Source of the DNA: Dongshaea marina
GTDB taxonomy: Bacteria; Pseudomonadota; Gammaproteobacteria; Enterobacterales; Aeromonadaceae
NCBI RefSeq assembly: GCF_003072645.1
Contig: NZ_CP028897.1
Location: forward strand, 3,609,658-3,673,657
Reading direction: 5' to 3'
Length of the DNA: 64,000 nucleotides
The notes under the pieces were generated by a model that was not told the origin of the DNA, did no database searches, and was given only the letters and a program-made list of their open reading frames with translations. This document shows, piece by piece, positions 8,910 to 18,129 of this stretch. The translations under genes were made by a program, and so were the position numbers. Every line of letters begins with the position of its first letter. Position 1 is the first letter of the stretch.

Positions 8910-9752
8910 CTAGCGCACTTTACGAGCAATCACCGCGATTTCGGTGGCTTCCTCAGCGTAGGGATCCCCTGCCACATTGGCGAAATGACTTTCGATCTGC
9001 AGACCATGCTCAGCGAACTCTTTGCGCAAAGTTTCAAAAGAGTAGCACTTCAACCAGTTGTAGATGGTGCGGGTGCGCTGAGGTTCGATAATGGTGTGTT
9101 GATTGAGGACCACCTTCTCCCCCTCATAGTTGAAGGTATTGAGAAATCCATAATAATCACCATCACTCCAAAAATCCCCCATCTGGCGAAAGCCAAACTC
9201 GGTCGCCTCTGGCATCTTGGCATACTGAGCCAGGGAGTAAACATCTAACAAAATGGCCCCCTCGTCTTTGAGGGACTCGCTGAAGATCCCCAGTAGGGAA
9301 GCCCTTTGCTCGCTGCTCAGAGCAGAGTAATCACAATAGATCATAGTGATCAGATCAAAAGAGCTCGGCTCTTTGAACTCCAGATAGTCCTGTTGGCGGT
9401 AGTCGATGTTAAGCCCCGCCTCCAGGGCTTGCTCTGTGGCATAAGAAATGGAGTTTTCAGAAAAATCCACCCCGGTCACCTGGATGCCTCGCCTGGCAAA
9501 CCGGGAGGTATAAAGGCCCGGGCCGCAACCAAAATCAACCAGTCTGGAGTTTGAATCTAACTGAAAATAATTGCAGATCCAGTCAACAGAACGCTCAATG
9601 AAGCGGATGTTGCGGGAGGCAAGCTCGGTTGTATCACTCAGGTGAAAAGCTAACATCTGCCGGGATATATAGGGATCGTTCCACATATCCGGTGCCGTAT
9701 AGAACTGATAGAGTGCGGGTTTTTGATTAATCTTTGCTAATTGTTTGAACAT
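8910..9752 (-). CDS. Class I SAM-dependent methyltransferase
   Basis: A 280-residue protein with a Rossmann-fold methyltransferase core from about residue 65. Motif I is LVDFGCGPGLYT (SAM glycine loop), motif II the acidic VTGVDFSE, and motif IV DLITMIYCDYSAL; a beta-rich C-terminal part follows. These features identify a small-molecule methyltransferase of the Methyltransf_25/11 type, probably cytoplasmic. The substrate cannot be told from sequence. The gene stands alone, about 300 bases upstream of the copA start and in the same direction, with no evidence of co-transcription. Confidence 0.8.
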   Translation of the reverse strand: MFKQLAKINQKPALYQFYTAPDMWNDPYISRQMLAFHLSDTTELASRNIRFIERSVDWICNYFQLDSNSRLVDFGCGPGLYTSRFARRGIQVTGVDFSENSISYATEQALEAGLNIDYRQQDYLEFKEPSSFDLITMIYCDYSALSSEQRASLLGIFSESLKDEGAILLDVYSLAQYAKMPEATEFGFRQMGDFWSDGDYYGFLNTFNYEGEKVVLNQHTIIEPQRTRTIYNWLKCYSFETLRKEFAEHGLQIESHFANVAGDPYAEEATEIAVIARKVR

Positions 9753-9973
9753 GTCATTGACTCAAGAAATTGATAACTCATCAATGACGATCAAGGCAGG
9801 CTATTTGGCACCACCACTCGCCACTGATATGGAACAGTTTTTATAATTAAGAGTTTTCATTATTGACTCCTCCTGTGGCTTGGATGAAAAAGTGCTGCGA
9901 TTGTAATCAATGCTCAGTGGAGATTCAAGCAGCCGGGACCGCAAAACCAGGCTACCTGATTCAACCCAGGGGG

Positions 9974-10696
9974 TCAGTGAGCGACTCCCGCGCCATCATA
10001 GTTACTATATCTATTGTTACTCGCAGAGCTTCGATAGGCATAGATCCGCGAATCATTGTAGGCAAAATAGCCATTCTTATTAAATGATGAGATGGTTCCA
10101 TTGGCTATGATTGTCGAGTGCTCCTGGGCCCTGAACCCGGCACAAAAGGTAGAGCTCGTTGCGCTGCAGCTATGGGAGGCGTCCATGCCAGATGTCACAA
10201 TCACCAGTGAATCGTTGAGAGCGCACACACCACCATATTGAAAGCCCAGGGTTTTGACCCCTCTGCCAACCCTGGCGAACGATCCATGATCTGATTTAAT
10301 AGCACACCCCACTCCCCCGAAACGCTTGAGTTTGAGAGTGAGGTTGTCGACCAGACCAAGCACATGCCCGTGATCGATCACAATGCCATTTTTATGGAAG
10401 GTGATGCTGTGGTTATTCCCATCAATCTTAATCCGATCGCCATTAGGATTACTCACCACGATTTCTGATGAGTCTGAGTAATCCTGATTAAGCCGCAACG
10501 TCACCATAACATCTGGAGCGATAGACACATCCTTGAGTGCATTCAACCCCTGCTGCAAATTATCGACCGAGACACCATTCACATGGCCGGGGATATTATA
10601 TGTTGTATTGTGCCCAATAAACTCAGCCGCACTGGCATTTGTGCAGATCACAGAAATAAATAATGCAAAGCTTGCTATAACAAATGATTTATTCAT
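9974..10696 (-). CDS. Secreted right-handed beta-helix protein (paralogue 2)
   Basis: A 240-residue protein with a cleavable signal peptide (MNKSFVIASFALFISVICT...ASAA). The mature part is rich in Asn, Ser, Gly and Val, in short strand-turn repeats typical of parallel beta-helix folds (KIDGNNHSITF, VLGLVDNLTL, STIIANGTISSF). It shares with its upstream neighbour the N-terminal pattern NIPG...LQQGLNALKD...VTLRLNQD and the mid-region pattern GHVLG...VGCAIKSDHGS...YGGVCA. Cysteines at matching sites may form a disulfide. The start is the ATG at 10696 with AAGGGA upstream; a GTG at 10699 is the alternative. It lies 23 bases after its paralogue, so both are probably one transcript. No catalytic residues of pectate lyases were recognised; function unknown. 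Confidence 0.72.
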   Translation of the reverse strand: MNKSFVIASFALFISVICTNASAAEFIGHNTTYNIPGHVNGVSVDNLQQGLNALKDVSIAPDVMVTLRLNQDYSDSSEIVVSNPNGDRIKIDGNNHSITFHKNGIVIDHGHVLGLVDNLTLKLKRFGGVGCAIKSDHGSFARVGRGVKTLGFQYGGVCALNDSLVIVTSGMDASHSCSATSSTFCAGFRAQEHSTIIANGTISSFNKNGYFAYNDSRIYAYRSSASNNRYSNYDGAGVAH

Positions 10697-10719
10697 CACT
10701 ATCCCTTAATTAGCTACAA

Positions 10720-11478
10720 CTAGCCACGTACGATTTGTCCACCTGTATAAACTCTATCAAGAGCGCCCTTATTTCCTTCACCCCTGAAGTTATGAGCATT
10801 AATGGTTGACCCCATGGTCGCCAGGTATCCATACCCTTTATTATGATTGGATTTAATTTTGCTGCTTGAATATGCAGAAAGATTAATCTTAGAGTTGCCC
10901 GTTGCATAAAAACCGGCTCTAAGATTTGCTACCGAGACCGTATGAAAGATAGTTTCATTCACATCGATGACCGAATTGTAATAGGCACAAAAACCGTACT
11001 TAAAGTTGTAGGCCCGAACCCCATCGACATTTTTTACCTTCGAGTGATCACTTGCCCTCACCCCGCAGGAGTAACGACCCGCTCCGGGACCGACCAGCTT
11101 GATACTCCTGATCCCGCCCAGGGTATGCCCATCAATAACCCGGATCCCGGCACCGCTAAACTGCAACTTGTGAGGTCTTAGGTAGCTCCCTCCGCCGGAT
11201 AAGATAATTCTCCGGCTATCGGGATGATTAATCGTAATGGTTGACACATTGCTGAGATCCTGAGTCAGGCGAATTGTCACATAACCACGGGTAATTCGTT
11301 TATCTCTGAGCAAATTGAGTGCCTGTTGCACTGAAGAAACCCGACCCGAGCCAAAGGGATTACTCCCTGGCACATTGATGGTCATACTATGGCTGATATT
11401 GGTCACTGTCGTCGCCATGACAACGCCAGGAAGCCCAAGGGATAGCCCGATAGCTATATAAATTCTGCTTAGTCTCAT
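10720..11478 (-). CDS. Secreted right-handed beta-helix protein (paralogue 1)
   Basis: A 252-residue protein with a signal peptide (IYIAIGLSLGLPGVVMA). The mature part begins with a segment (VQQALNLLRDKRITRGYVTI ... INHPDSRRIILSGGG) whose HPDxxRI motif is common at the first coil of right-handed beta-helix proteins. Further repeats follow: DGHTLGGIRSIKLVGPG, CGVRASDHSKV, YGFCAYYNSVIDV. It is the first gene of a two-gene unit with a paralogue. AGGGAC precedes the ATG. An AT-rich leader of about 180 bases with a long perfect hairpin lies upstream. It is probably periplasmic or exported; ligand binding or adhesion is a guess. Confidence 0.72.
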   Translation of the reverse strand: MRLSRIYIAIGLSLGLPGVVMATTVTNISHSMTINVPGSNPFGSGRVSSVQQALNLLRDKRITRGYVTIRLTQDLSNVSTITINHPDSRRIILSGGGSYLRPHKLQFSGAGIRVIDGHTLGGIRSIKLVGPGAGRYSCGVRASDHSKVKNVDGVRAYNFKYGFCAYYNSVIDVNETIFHTVSVANLRAGFYATGNSKINLSAYSSSKIKSNHNKGYGYLATMGSTINAHNFRGEGNKGALDRVYTGGQIVRG

Positions 11479-11839
11479 TGATAGTCCCTATAGAGTGCAG
11501 CTATAAAATATCTGGTTATTTATAACAAATCGTCTTTGCCCTAACAGAACATCAATACTGAAATCTCAGTAATCAATTTATCAAAGAAGCTCCATCCATA
11601 TTAATAAATAGAGATGTAATACCACCTAGGGTCAAAAACCTATCTTAGGTGAATTTTATGCTTGCCAATAGACCATTTGATGGTCTATTGGCAAGCATAA
11701 ATATCTGCTAGAGTGTTATGTTTTATAGTTATCTTGGAACTGTCAAATATACCTATTGACAAGTTGAGCACTCAATACATCAACTGATATTAAAAGTCCC
11801 CTCTGACATATAATCCGTAAGAGGGATTATCCTTTAAGT
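11479..11839. other. AT-rich leader and intergenic region of beta-helix operon
   Basis: 361 bases between the thr terminator and the first beta-helix gene. It holds the perfect 22-bp-arm hairpin at 11655-11701, a second weaker inverted repeat CACCTA/TAGGTG just downstream in the transcript direction (about 11625-11653), and a possible minus-strand -35 TTGACA at 11746-11741. No gene was found. Confidence 0.55.
11655..11701. repeat. Perfect inverted repeat, 22-bp arms, 3-base loop
   Basis: The arms at 11655-11676 and 11680-11701 are exactly complementary around the loop TTG. There is no T-run, so it is not a typical terminator. It lies 177 bases upstream of the first beta-helix gene and may fold in its mRNA leader, or act as a protein-binding palindrome. 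Confidence 0.9.
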
Positions 11840-11866
11840 AAAAAAAGAGCGGACACGCCGCTCTTT
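11840..11866 (-). terminator. Terminator of the thr operon
   Basis: Stem AAAGAGCGG/CCGCTCTTT with a 5-base loop, followed in the minus direction by a run of seven T. It lies 26 bases after the thrC stop. Confidence 0.92.
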
Positions 11867-11892
11867 AAAATAACAATCGGAACTACTTATCA

Positions 11893-13158
11893 TTATAACT
11901 CGGCAAGCAGTGCCTCAAAATCAGCAGCCAGGGGCTTTGACAGAAGAGGCTCCCTGAGCGCTGACTCAAGTGCTGCCGGCAGCTTGGGAGCCACGCCGGT
12001 GATCTCAGCCACTTCTGTGGCAAATTTTGCCGGATGAGCCGTCGCCAGGAATACCCCGGTTTCTCCCGGTTTGAGTTCATCTTGCAAAACGCGCCAGGCC
12101 ACCGCCCCGTGAGGCTCGGCAAGATAGCCCGAGTCTCGCAGTGTTTTCACCGCTTCACGGGTCTGCTGCTCATCGACCCGCCCATAGCCAAGCTCATCCC
12201 AGGACCAGCCCTTAAGTGCAAACAAAGCTTCAACCCTGGGCCAGTTATTGGGATCGCTCACATCCATTGAGCAGGAAAGGGTCGCCTGGGTTGATCTAAC
12301 CTCCCACCCCTGACCATCCAGGTAACGGGGAACTGTATCATTGCTGTTGGTTGCCGCAACCAGACGCTTGACCGGTAAGCCCAGAGCCTTGGCAAGCAGT
12401 GCTGCCGTCAGGTTGCCAAAATTACCCGAAGGCACAGCGATCACCGGAGATTCACAACCACTCGGTAACTGGGCAAGGGCCTCAAAGTAATAACAGATCT
12501 GTGCAAATAAGCGGCTGACATTGATAGAGTTTGCTGAGTTCAGATGAATCCTGGATACCAGCTCGGGCTCACTGAAGGCATGACGTACCAAGGCCTGGCA
12601 GCTGTCAAAATCCCCGGCAACTGCGTAGGTCCGGATATTGCCGCCCAGGGTACAAAAGAGGTGTTCCTGGGCTCTGGAGATGCGTCCGCCGGGATAGAGC
12701 ACCACCACCTCTACCCCGGGCTTGTTCCAAAAGGCGTGAGCCACCGCTGCACCTGTGTCTCCTGAGGTCGCAGTCAAAATGGTGACCGGCTGCTCTGGAT
12801 AGAAGTGCTGCAGGCACTCAGCCATAAAGCGCGCGCCAAAGTCCTTAAAGGCCAGGGTTGGACCATGATAGAGCTCAAGGGCAAAGGTATTCTCTGTCAC
12901 CGGGGCAAGTGGCACTGAGAAATCAAAGGCCCGGGCCACCATACCCTGCAGTGTGTCAAAAGGGATCTCATCGCCGATCAGGTGATGCAAGATCCGGGTT
13001 GAACGCTCCACAAAGGGAAGTTTAAGCAAAGATGGGATATCGGCCATCGGCTCGGGCAGCTTTGGAAAAAATAGCCCCTTATCACGCCCCAACCCCAGGC
13101 GAACCGCTTGGGCAAAGCTCACCTCCTGCTCCGGGTGCTTAAGATTATACAGTAACAT
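11893..13158 (-). CDS. thrC: Threonine synthase
   Basis: PLP enzyme of 421 residues that converts O-phosphohomoserine to threonine, the last step of the pathway. The PLP lysine is K105 in GPTLAFKDFGARF, followed by the TATSGDTGAAVAHAF loop and the phosphate-binding SGNFGNLTAALLAK segment. The length fits the short E. coli-type ThrC. The start ATG overlaps the end of thrB by 14 bases, so the two are translationally coupled. It is the last gene of thrABC, followed by a clear terminator. Confidence 0.97.
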   Translation of the reverse strand: MLLYNLKHPEQEVSFAQAVRLGLGRDKGLFFPKLPEPMADIPSLLKLPFVERSTRILHHLIGDEIPFDTLQGMVARAFDFSVPLAPVTENTFALELYHGPTLAFKDFGARFMAECLQHFYPEQPVTILTATSGDTGAAVAHAFWNKPGVEVVVLYPGGRISRAQEHLFCTLGGNIRTYAVAGDFDSCQALVRHAFSEPELVSRIHLNSANSINVSRLFAQICYYFEALAQLPSGCESPVIAVPSGNFGNLTAALLAKALGLPVKRLVAATNSNDTVPRYLDGQGWEVRSTQATLSCSMDVSDPNNWPRVEALFALKGWSWDELGYGRVDEQQTREAVKTLRDSGYLAEPHGAVAWRVLQDELKPGETGVFLATAHPAKFATEVAEITGVAPKLPAALESALREPLLSKPLAADFEALLAEL

Positions 13159-14101
13159 CTAACTCCTCCCTGGCATCAGCTCCGCTCGAGTCCAGCTGAC
13201 AGATATGACTAAAACCCTGCTCACTCTCAATAAAGTGATTCTCAAACCATAAATTCACTGTCTCTGCCACCTCACTGCAATCCGCCAGGGCAAACAGGGT
13301 CGGCCCGGATCCGGAGATCCCTACCGCCAGAGCCCCTTGCTCAGAAAGAGCGCTACATGCATTCGCAAAACCCGGGATCAAAGGTGATCGATAGGGCTCT
13401 GCTAATTCATCGTTGAGCACAGAGGCAGCCAGTGAGGCATTTTGGGTGTAACAGGACTGAACAAAGGTTGCCAGCTTGCGACCAAAATCGATACATACAT
13501 GCCGGGGGTACTGATTTGGAAGAAGCCCCCGCGCCTGCTCGGTCGCAATTTTATAGCCGGGATAACAGACCACCCAACGCCAGTTTTCAAATATCGGCAG
13601 CGCACAGCTGAGCCCCTGAGCTTCACTCTGGATCAGCTGCATCCCTCCCAGAAAGGCCGGGGCCACATTATCGTAATGAACCGAGCCGGAGATCTGCCCC
13701 TCCAGCTCAGCCATCATCTGCAAAAGCTCACTTGATTCGAAGGGAGATTTAAAAAAATGATTCAATGCCGTAAAAGCTGCAACTATGCTTGAGGCTGACG
13801 AACCGAGCCCGGAACAGATCGGCAGGTTTTTTTCAAGATGAAGATGCAAGCCCTCAAGGGGTTTTCTGAGCCTGTGTAAAAAATACTCGGCCGCACGATA
13901 CACCAGGTTCTGACTGGGATCGGCTGGCAAAATTCCGGCGCAGGGGCCACTGCAGTCCAGGGTGAGCGGCCCCCGGGTTGCACTGACAAACACCCGATCC
14001 CCTAATAAGCTCCCGTCAACCGGCCGAAGAGCGGCCCCCAGGAGATCAAAACCGACACTCACATTACCTATGGATGCCGGAGCATAAGCCACACTAGTCA
14101 T
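13145..14101 (-). CDS. thrB: Homoserine kinase
   Basis: GHMP-family kinase of 318 residues that phosphorylates homoserine. It starts with YAPASIGNVSVGFDLLGAAL, has the ATP-binding glycine loop PICSGLGSSASSIVAA, and the C-terminal GHMP motif GISGSGPTLFALAD. AGGAGAG precedes the ATG. It is nine bases downstream of thrA and overlaps thrC by 14 bases, the standard thrABC operon of gammaproteobacteria. Confidence 0.97.
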   Translation of the reverse strand: MTSVAYAPASIGNVSVGFDLLGAALRPVDGSLLGDRVFVSATRGPLTLDCSGPCAGILPADPSQNLVYRAAEYFLHRLRKPLEGLHLHLEKNLPICSGLGSSASSIVAAFTALNHFFKSPFESSELLQMMAELEGQISGSVHYDNVAPAFLGGMQLIQSEAQGLSCALPIFENWRWVVCYPGYKIATEQARGLLPNQYPRHVCIDFGRKLATFVQSCYTQNASLAASVLNDELAEPYRSPLIPGFANACSALSEQGALAVGISGSGPTLFALADCSEVAETVNLWFENHFIESEQGFSHICQLDSSGADAREELDVTV

Positions 14102-14110
14102 CTACTCTCC

Positions 14111-16555
14111 TTAACGAATGATCCGCATCAGATCTGAAAATACACCGGCCGCCGTGACTTCACAGCCCGCCCCATAGCCCCGTAGCACCAGAGGAATCGG
14201 TTGATAATACAGACTATAAAATGCCAGGGCGTTCTCCCCCTCCCGGATACCGTACAGGGGATCGCTCAGGGGAACCTCACGCAGCCCCACCCGGCACTGA
14301 TCTCCCTCTATCTCGGCCACATAGCGCAACACCGAATTGCTACTCTGAGCCCTGGCAAAGCTTTCGGAAAAATAATCATCAAGCTCAGGAAGACGCGCCA
14401 TGAACTCATCCACGCAGCCACTGGAATCAAAGGACTCGGGCAAAACAGACTCGCACTGGATATCGGCAAGGCTCAGCATCCGGCCACTTTCCCGAGCCAG
14501 GATCAGCACCTTGCGGGTGACATCCAAACCACTGAGATCGATGCGGGGATCCGGCTCAGTGAAGCCCTTTTCGTAGGCTTTTCTCACTGAGGCTGAAAAT
14601 GACAATCCCTCATCCAGGCAGCCAAAGATATAGGAAAGGGAGCCAGAGAGTATCCCGCGAAACGATTTGAGCTGATCGCCGGCCCGTAGCAGGTTTTGTA
14701 GATTCTCTATCACCGGCAGGCCGGCACCGACCGTGGCCTCATACATAAGGCGTCGCTTACAGGTCAGGGCCACCTGGCGCAGCAGCTGGTAATACTCCAG
14801 ATCAGCCGTATTGGCAATCTTATTGGGGGTCACCACGTGAAAGCCTGCCTGCATAAATCCAAGATACTGGTGGGCGATCCCCTCATCGGCGGTACAATCG
14901 GCGATGACAGGGTTGATCAGGTGATGCTGCTTAACCAGGGTGCGGATCCGCTCAAGCTCAAAGGGCTGAGTTGACTGCTCGGCCAGCTCACGCCAGTTTT
15001 CAAGCTCGATGCCATCTGCATCAACCACCATCTTTTTGGAGCTACCCAGGGCGATCACCCGGATCCTCAGCTGCTGTTCGGCCAGGGTTTGCTGCTGACG
15101 GCGGATCTGCTCTAACAGAGCCGATCCCACCCCGCCACAGCCGATCAACACCAGATCTATGGTCTTAAAGCTCACAAAGAAGTTTTGATGGCAGGATTTA
15201 ACCGCCTCCTGCACCTTATCCCGCTTGATCACCGCCGACAGCGAGCGCTCGGAAGAGCCTTGGGCAATCGCAATGATATTGACCGCTATCTGTGACAGGG
15301 CGGTAAAAAACCGCGCCGCAATCCCCTTGTTGGTACGCATCCCGTCACCGATCAGCGAGATGATTGCCAGATCCGAGAGTACATCGATATCGTCGAGGCG
15401 ATGACTGTTGAACTCCAGCTCGAACTCTTCACGAAGCGCATGCTCTGTAGTCGCGACATCTCGTTGGTGAATACAGAAGCTAATGCTGTATTCAGAAGAG
15501 GACTGGGTGATCAGGGCAACCGAGACCCGCGCCCTGGATACCGCGGAAAAAACCCGGCCCGCCATGCCGACCATCCCCTTCATCCCCGGCCCTGATAGGG
15601 TGATCATCGCCATCTCGGTTAGCTCCGAGATCGCCTTCACCGGTTCATCCGCGGCGCCGCTTCGATGATCGATGAGAGTGCCCGACTGCTCCGGATGCCA
15701 GCTGTTACAGATATGACAGGGGATCTGATACTGAGCAATCGGCGCTATGGTTTTTGGGTGTAGCACTCTGGCGCCGAAATAGGAGAGCTCCATCGCCTCC
15801 TGGTAGGAAAGGTGTTTCAGTAAGCGAGCATCACTAACCAGACCGGGATCACAATTATAGACCCCATCGACATCGGTCCAGATTTCGCAGCATTCAGCAT
15901 GGATGCAAACAGCCAGTGCAGCAGCTGAGTAGTCTGAGCCGTTACGTCCCAGGGTCAACAGCTCGCCATCCGTATCTCCGGCAATAAAGCCCTCCATCAG
16001 GTAGAGCCCCTCACTGTCTAAGGCCAGCTCGGAAAAACGCTCCCTGGAAGCATCAATATCGATCAGAGCCTCATCACCATTGCCCTGGTGGGTCGCCACC
16101 AATAAAGATTCCGGATGCAAGCGCTGGACTTTCTGTCCCTGACTCTCCAGCAGTCCCTGCATACACAACACAGAGAGTCGCTCACCAAAAGCCAGTATCC
16201 GGGCCTGGATCCGCCGGGGGCACTCCCGAAGAAGCGCGACCCCCTGCAGTAACCCTGACAGCTCAGCCAAGTTTGCCGTCAGCTGTTCCTCCCGGCGCTG
16301 ACTCACCTCATCCGGGAGTGGTAACTCTTTTAAGAGTTGCCGCGCCTGACTCTCAATGCCGGCTAAAATTGTCTCGGCTGATTCTCCGGCCCGGCAACGC
16401 TCCACGGCATGTAGCAATGCATTGGTTACCCCCGCCGGAGCCGACAGCACCACCGCAATCGGTACCTGCTGCCGCTTGGCAACTATGATCGAGCTAACAT
16501 TACGAAATCGTTTACCATTTGCCAGTGATGTTCCGCCAAACTTTAATACTCGCAT
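14111..16555 (-). CDS. thrA: Bifunctional aspartokinase I / homoserine dehydrogenase I
   Basis: Fusion enzyme of 814 residues catalysing the first and third steps from aspartate to homoserine. The aspartokinase part (about 1-290) begins [17 protein letters not shown] and has [13 protein letters not shown]. Two ACT regulatory domains follow (about 310-460). The dehydrogenase part (about 465-814) has the NAD-binding [23 protein letters not shown] and [20 protein letters not shown]. Threonine feedback through the ACT domains is known for the family. GGGAG precedes the ATG. The 119-bp gap to lasT shows no leader peptide with repeated Thr/Ile codons, so E. coli-type attenuation is not evident. Confidence 0.97.
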   Translation of the reverse strand: MRVLKFGGTSLANGKRFRNVSSIIVAKRQQVPIAVVLSAPAGVTNALLHAVERCRAGESAETILAGIESQARQLLKELPLPDEVSQRREEQLTANLAELSGLLQGVALLRECPRRIQARILAFGERLSVLCMQGLLESQGQKVQRLHPESLLVATHQGNGDEALIDIDASRERFSELALDSEGLYLMEGFIAGDTDGELLTLGRNGSDYSAAALAVCIHAECCEIWTDVDGVYNCDPGLVSDARLLKHLSYQEAMELSYFGARVLHPKTIAPIAQYQIPCHICNSWHPEQSGTLIDHRSGAADEPVKAISELTEMAMITLSGPGMKGMVGMAGRVFSAVSRARVSVALITQSSSEYSISFCIHQRDVATTEHALREEFELEFNSHRLDDIDVLSDLAIISLIGDGMRTNKGIAARFFTALSQIAVNIIAIAQGSSERSLSAVIKRDKVQEAVKSCHQNFFVSFKTIDLVLIGCGGVGSALLEQIRRQQQTLAEQQLRIRVIALGSSKKMVVDADGIELENWRELAEQSTQPFELERIRTLVKQHHLINPVIADCTADEGIAHQYLGFMQAGFHVVTPNKIANTADLEYYQLLRQVALTCKRRLMYEATVGAGLPVIENLQNLLRAGDQLKSFRGILSGSLSYIFGCLDEGLSFSASVRKAYEKGFTEPDPRIDLSGLDVTRKVLILARESGRMLSLADIQCESVLPESFDSSGCVDEFMARLPELDDYFSESFARAQSSNSVLRYVAEIEGDQCRVGLREVPLSDPLYGIREGENALAFYSLYYQPIPLVLRGYGAGCEVTAAGVFSDLMRIIR

Positions 16556-16674
16556 CCACGCACTCCCTGCTACTGCTCTGTTACGCCTGCTTAAACTCTC
16601 TTTTTACAGATTCAGACTAAAAAACATTCGATTTTCGCATTCTGACAAAAGCATCCTGGCCTGTCATCCCTGGT

Positions 16675-17364
16675 TTAGCTATTTTCTAGCTTTTCTTTCA
16701 AACGGTTACAAAGCGAGTGGGCCATCTTCAACTCTCGGCTATTGAGCAAGGGAAGTTTCTGAATCAGCCACTGACTAAGGGCCTCATCCTCTGAAAAATC
16801 GAGTTCTCTGAGTAAAGTTGCGCTCTTATGCTTTAAAGCATGGATCTGCCCGCTATCAATTTCTTCGGCTGGCAGCTCTTCCAAATCCTCTAAAGAGGAG
16901 AGCTCATAGCTATACAGCATGATCGCCTGCCCTAGGTTCAATGAGGGGTAGCTAACCTTAAGGGGCAGATAGGTCAGAAGATCGGCCTGCTCAAGCTCCT
17001 GATTGGTGAGCCCAGACTCTTCACGGCCAAACAGGATTGCCACCCGGGCCAGGTTTTGCTGTTTATCCCGAAGCTGCTGACATAGCTCGACAGGATTTAA
17101 GTATTGCTGGCAATGTCCCCGGCGCCGAGCCGTGGTGGCGATCACCAGATCCATATCTGCAACCGCTTCATTCACTGAGTCAAAACTCTCGGCCTGCTCC
17201 AGGATCTCCTGAGCCCCATGAGCAACCCAACGGGCCTGGTCGCTTTGGTGGGCATCACTGGCAACCAGGCGCATGTTAGCAAAGCCCATGGTTTTCATCG
17301 CCCGCGCCGCTGCCCCGACATTTTCTCCCCGGGCCGCCCCAACCAGAATAAAATAGATCTCCAA
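16675..17364 (-). CDS. lasT: SpoU-family RNA methyltransferase LasT (YjtD)
   Basis: A 229-residue SPOUT methyltransferase of the TrmJ/LasT group, predicted to 2'-O-methylate tRNA or rRNA; the E. coli protein's target is not firmly known. The N terminus GAARGENVGAAARAMKTMGF and the knot motifs ARVAILFGREESGLTNQE and PSLNLGQAIMLYSYEL are characteristic. The start codon is TTG at 17364 with GAGGGG seven bases upstream; no in-frame ATG fits the family N terminus. In E. coli the gene lies between arcA and thrLABC. Here it keeps the thr side, while arcA is over 6 kb away. Confidence 0.92.
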   Translation of the reverse strand: MEIYFILVGAARGENVGAAARAMKTMGFANMRLVASDAHQSDQARWVAHGAQEILEQAESFDSVNEAVADMDLVIATTARRRGHCQQYLNPVELCQQLRDKQQNLARVAILFGREESGLTNQELEQADLLTYLPLKVSYPSLNLGQAIMLYSYELSSLEDLEELPAEEIDSGQIHALKHKSATLLRELDFSEDEALSQWLIQKLPLLNSRELKMAHSLCNRLKEKLENS

Positions 17365-17571
17365 TTCTCATCCCCTCATTCACACAGATGGCCGCACTCT
17401 AACCCCAAGGAGGATGAAATACCATGGACAAATTTCTGGCAGCTGATTTTAGTATTAAGAAAAATGGCTTTTTGTTCAGGATGTTATAAATTTGTGAGCG
17501 TTTTTTGCAAATAGATCTCTTTACTGTGCCCCATTGTATGCCATGATTGGATCTCATACAGGAGCTTGCCA

Positions 17572-18129
17572 ATGGTGAAAGGAACTCACAATTTTGGCTT
17601 TATCCCGACTGCGGCCCTCTGCAGCCTGGCTCTGTATTGCCTTCCCATTCATGCCCAGCCCTCGGCACCGACGCTACTGATTAACAATAATGATGCCAGC
17701 GCCAGTCCGGTAAAAGATAACTGGTATCTCTCCAGCTATTCTGCGGCCCTCTACCAGCCACCAAGCACTGACAATAGCAAACCTTTTGATCTGTGGTTAA
17801 TCAACGGTGGATACCAGGGAAAACTGAACAACAAACTTTCAGTCTTTGTGGAGGCAGGCTTTACCCAGCCTCAGCAAGCCAGTGAGCCACTAACCATCCA
17901 GGGTTACAACATGTCCACAGGGTTGAGCTATCAGCCCTCGCACTCCTGGGAGGTGTCGACCCAGCTACGGCAGATCAGCTGGAGTAATAGCGATCTTCAG
18001 GATCTACAGCTGGGGCTGGCTGGCCGCTACAAGCTCAACGAGCGGCTCTCACTGAAAGCCAGCTATGATCTGCTCACGACTGAGAGTCAGAGTAACCAGC
18101 TCAGCCTTGGAGTTGGATTTAATTTTTGA
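17572..18129 (+). CDS. Small outer-membrane beta-barrel protein, unknown
   Basis: A 185-residue exported protein. A signal peptide (GFIPTAALCSLALYCLPIHA, cleaved after AQP or HA) is followed by alternating polar/hydrophobic strands with aromatic girdles (WYLSSYSAALY, LSVFVEAGFTQ, MSTGLSYQ, WEVSTQLRQISW, LQLGLAGRYKL, LSLKASYDLL). It ends QLSLGVGFNF: the C-terminal phenylalanine and final strand are the outer-membrane assembly signal. About eight strands can be counted, suggesting an OmpA/OmpW-sized barrel. The ATG at 17572 has GGAG seven bases upstream; a TTG at 17566 is too close to that site. It converges on the ATPase gene with an 11-bp 3' overlap. Function unknown. Confidence 0.75.
   Translation: MVKGTHNFGFIPTAALCSLALYCLPIHAQPSAPTLLINNNDASASPVKDNWYLSSYSAALYQPPSTDNSKPFDLWLINGGYQGKLNNKLSVFVEAGFTQPQQASEPLTIQGYNMSTGLSYQPSHSWEVSTQLRQISWSNSDLQDLQLGLAGRYKLNERLSLKASYDLLTTESQSNQLSLGVGFNF

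Noticed and set aside
8726..9091. 121-codon plus-strand frame
   Set aside because: Overlaps the methyltransferase gene antisense and has low-complexity, basic translation with no family signal.
16556..16674. Possible thr leader peptide
   Set aside because: The only short frame (MRKSNVF) has no run of Thr or Ile codons and no attenuator stem follows.
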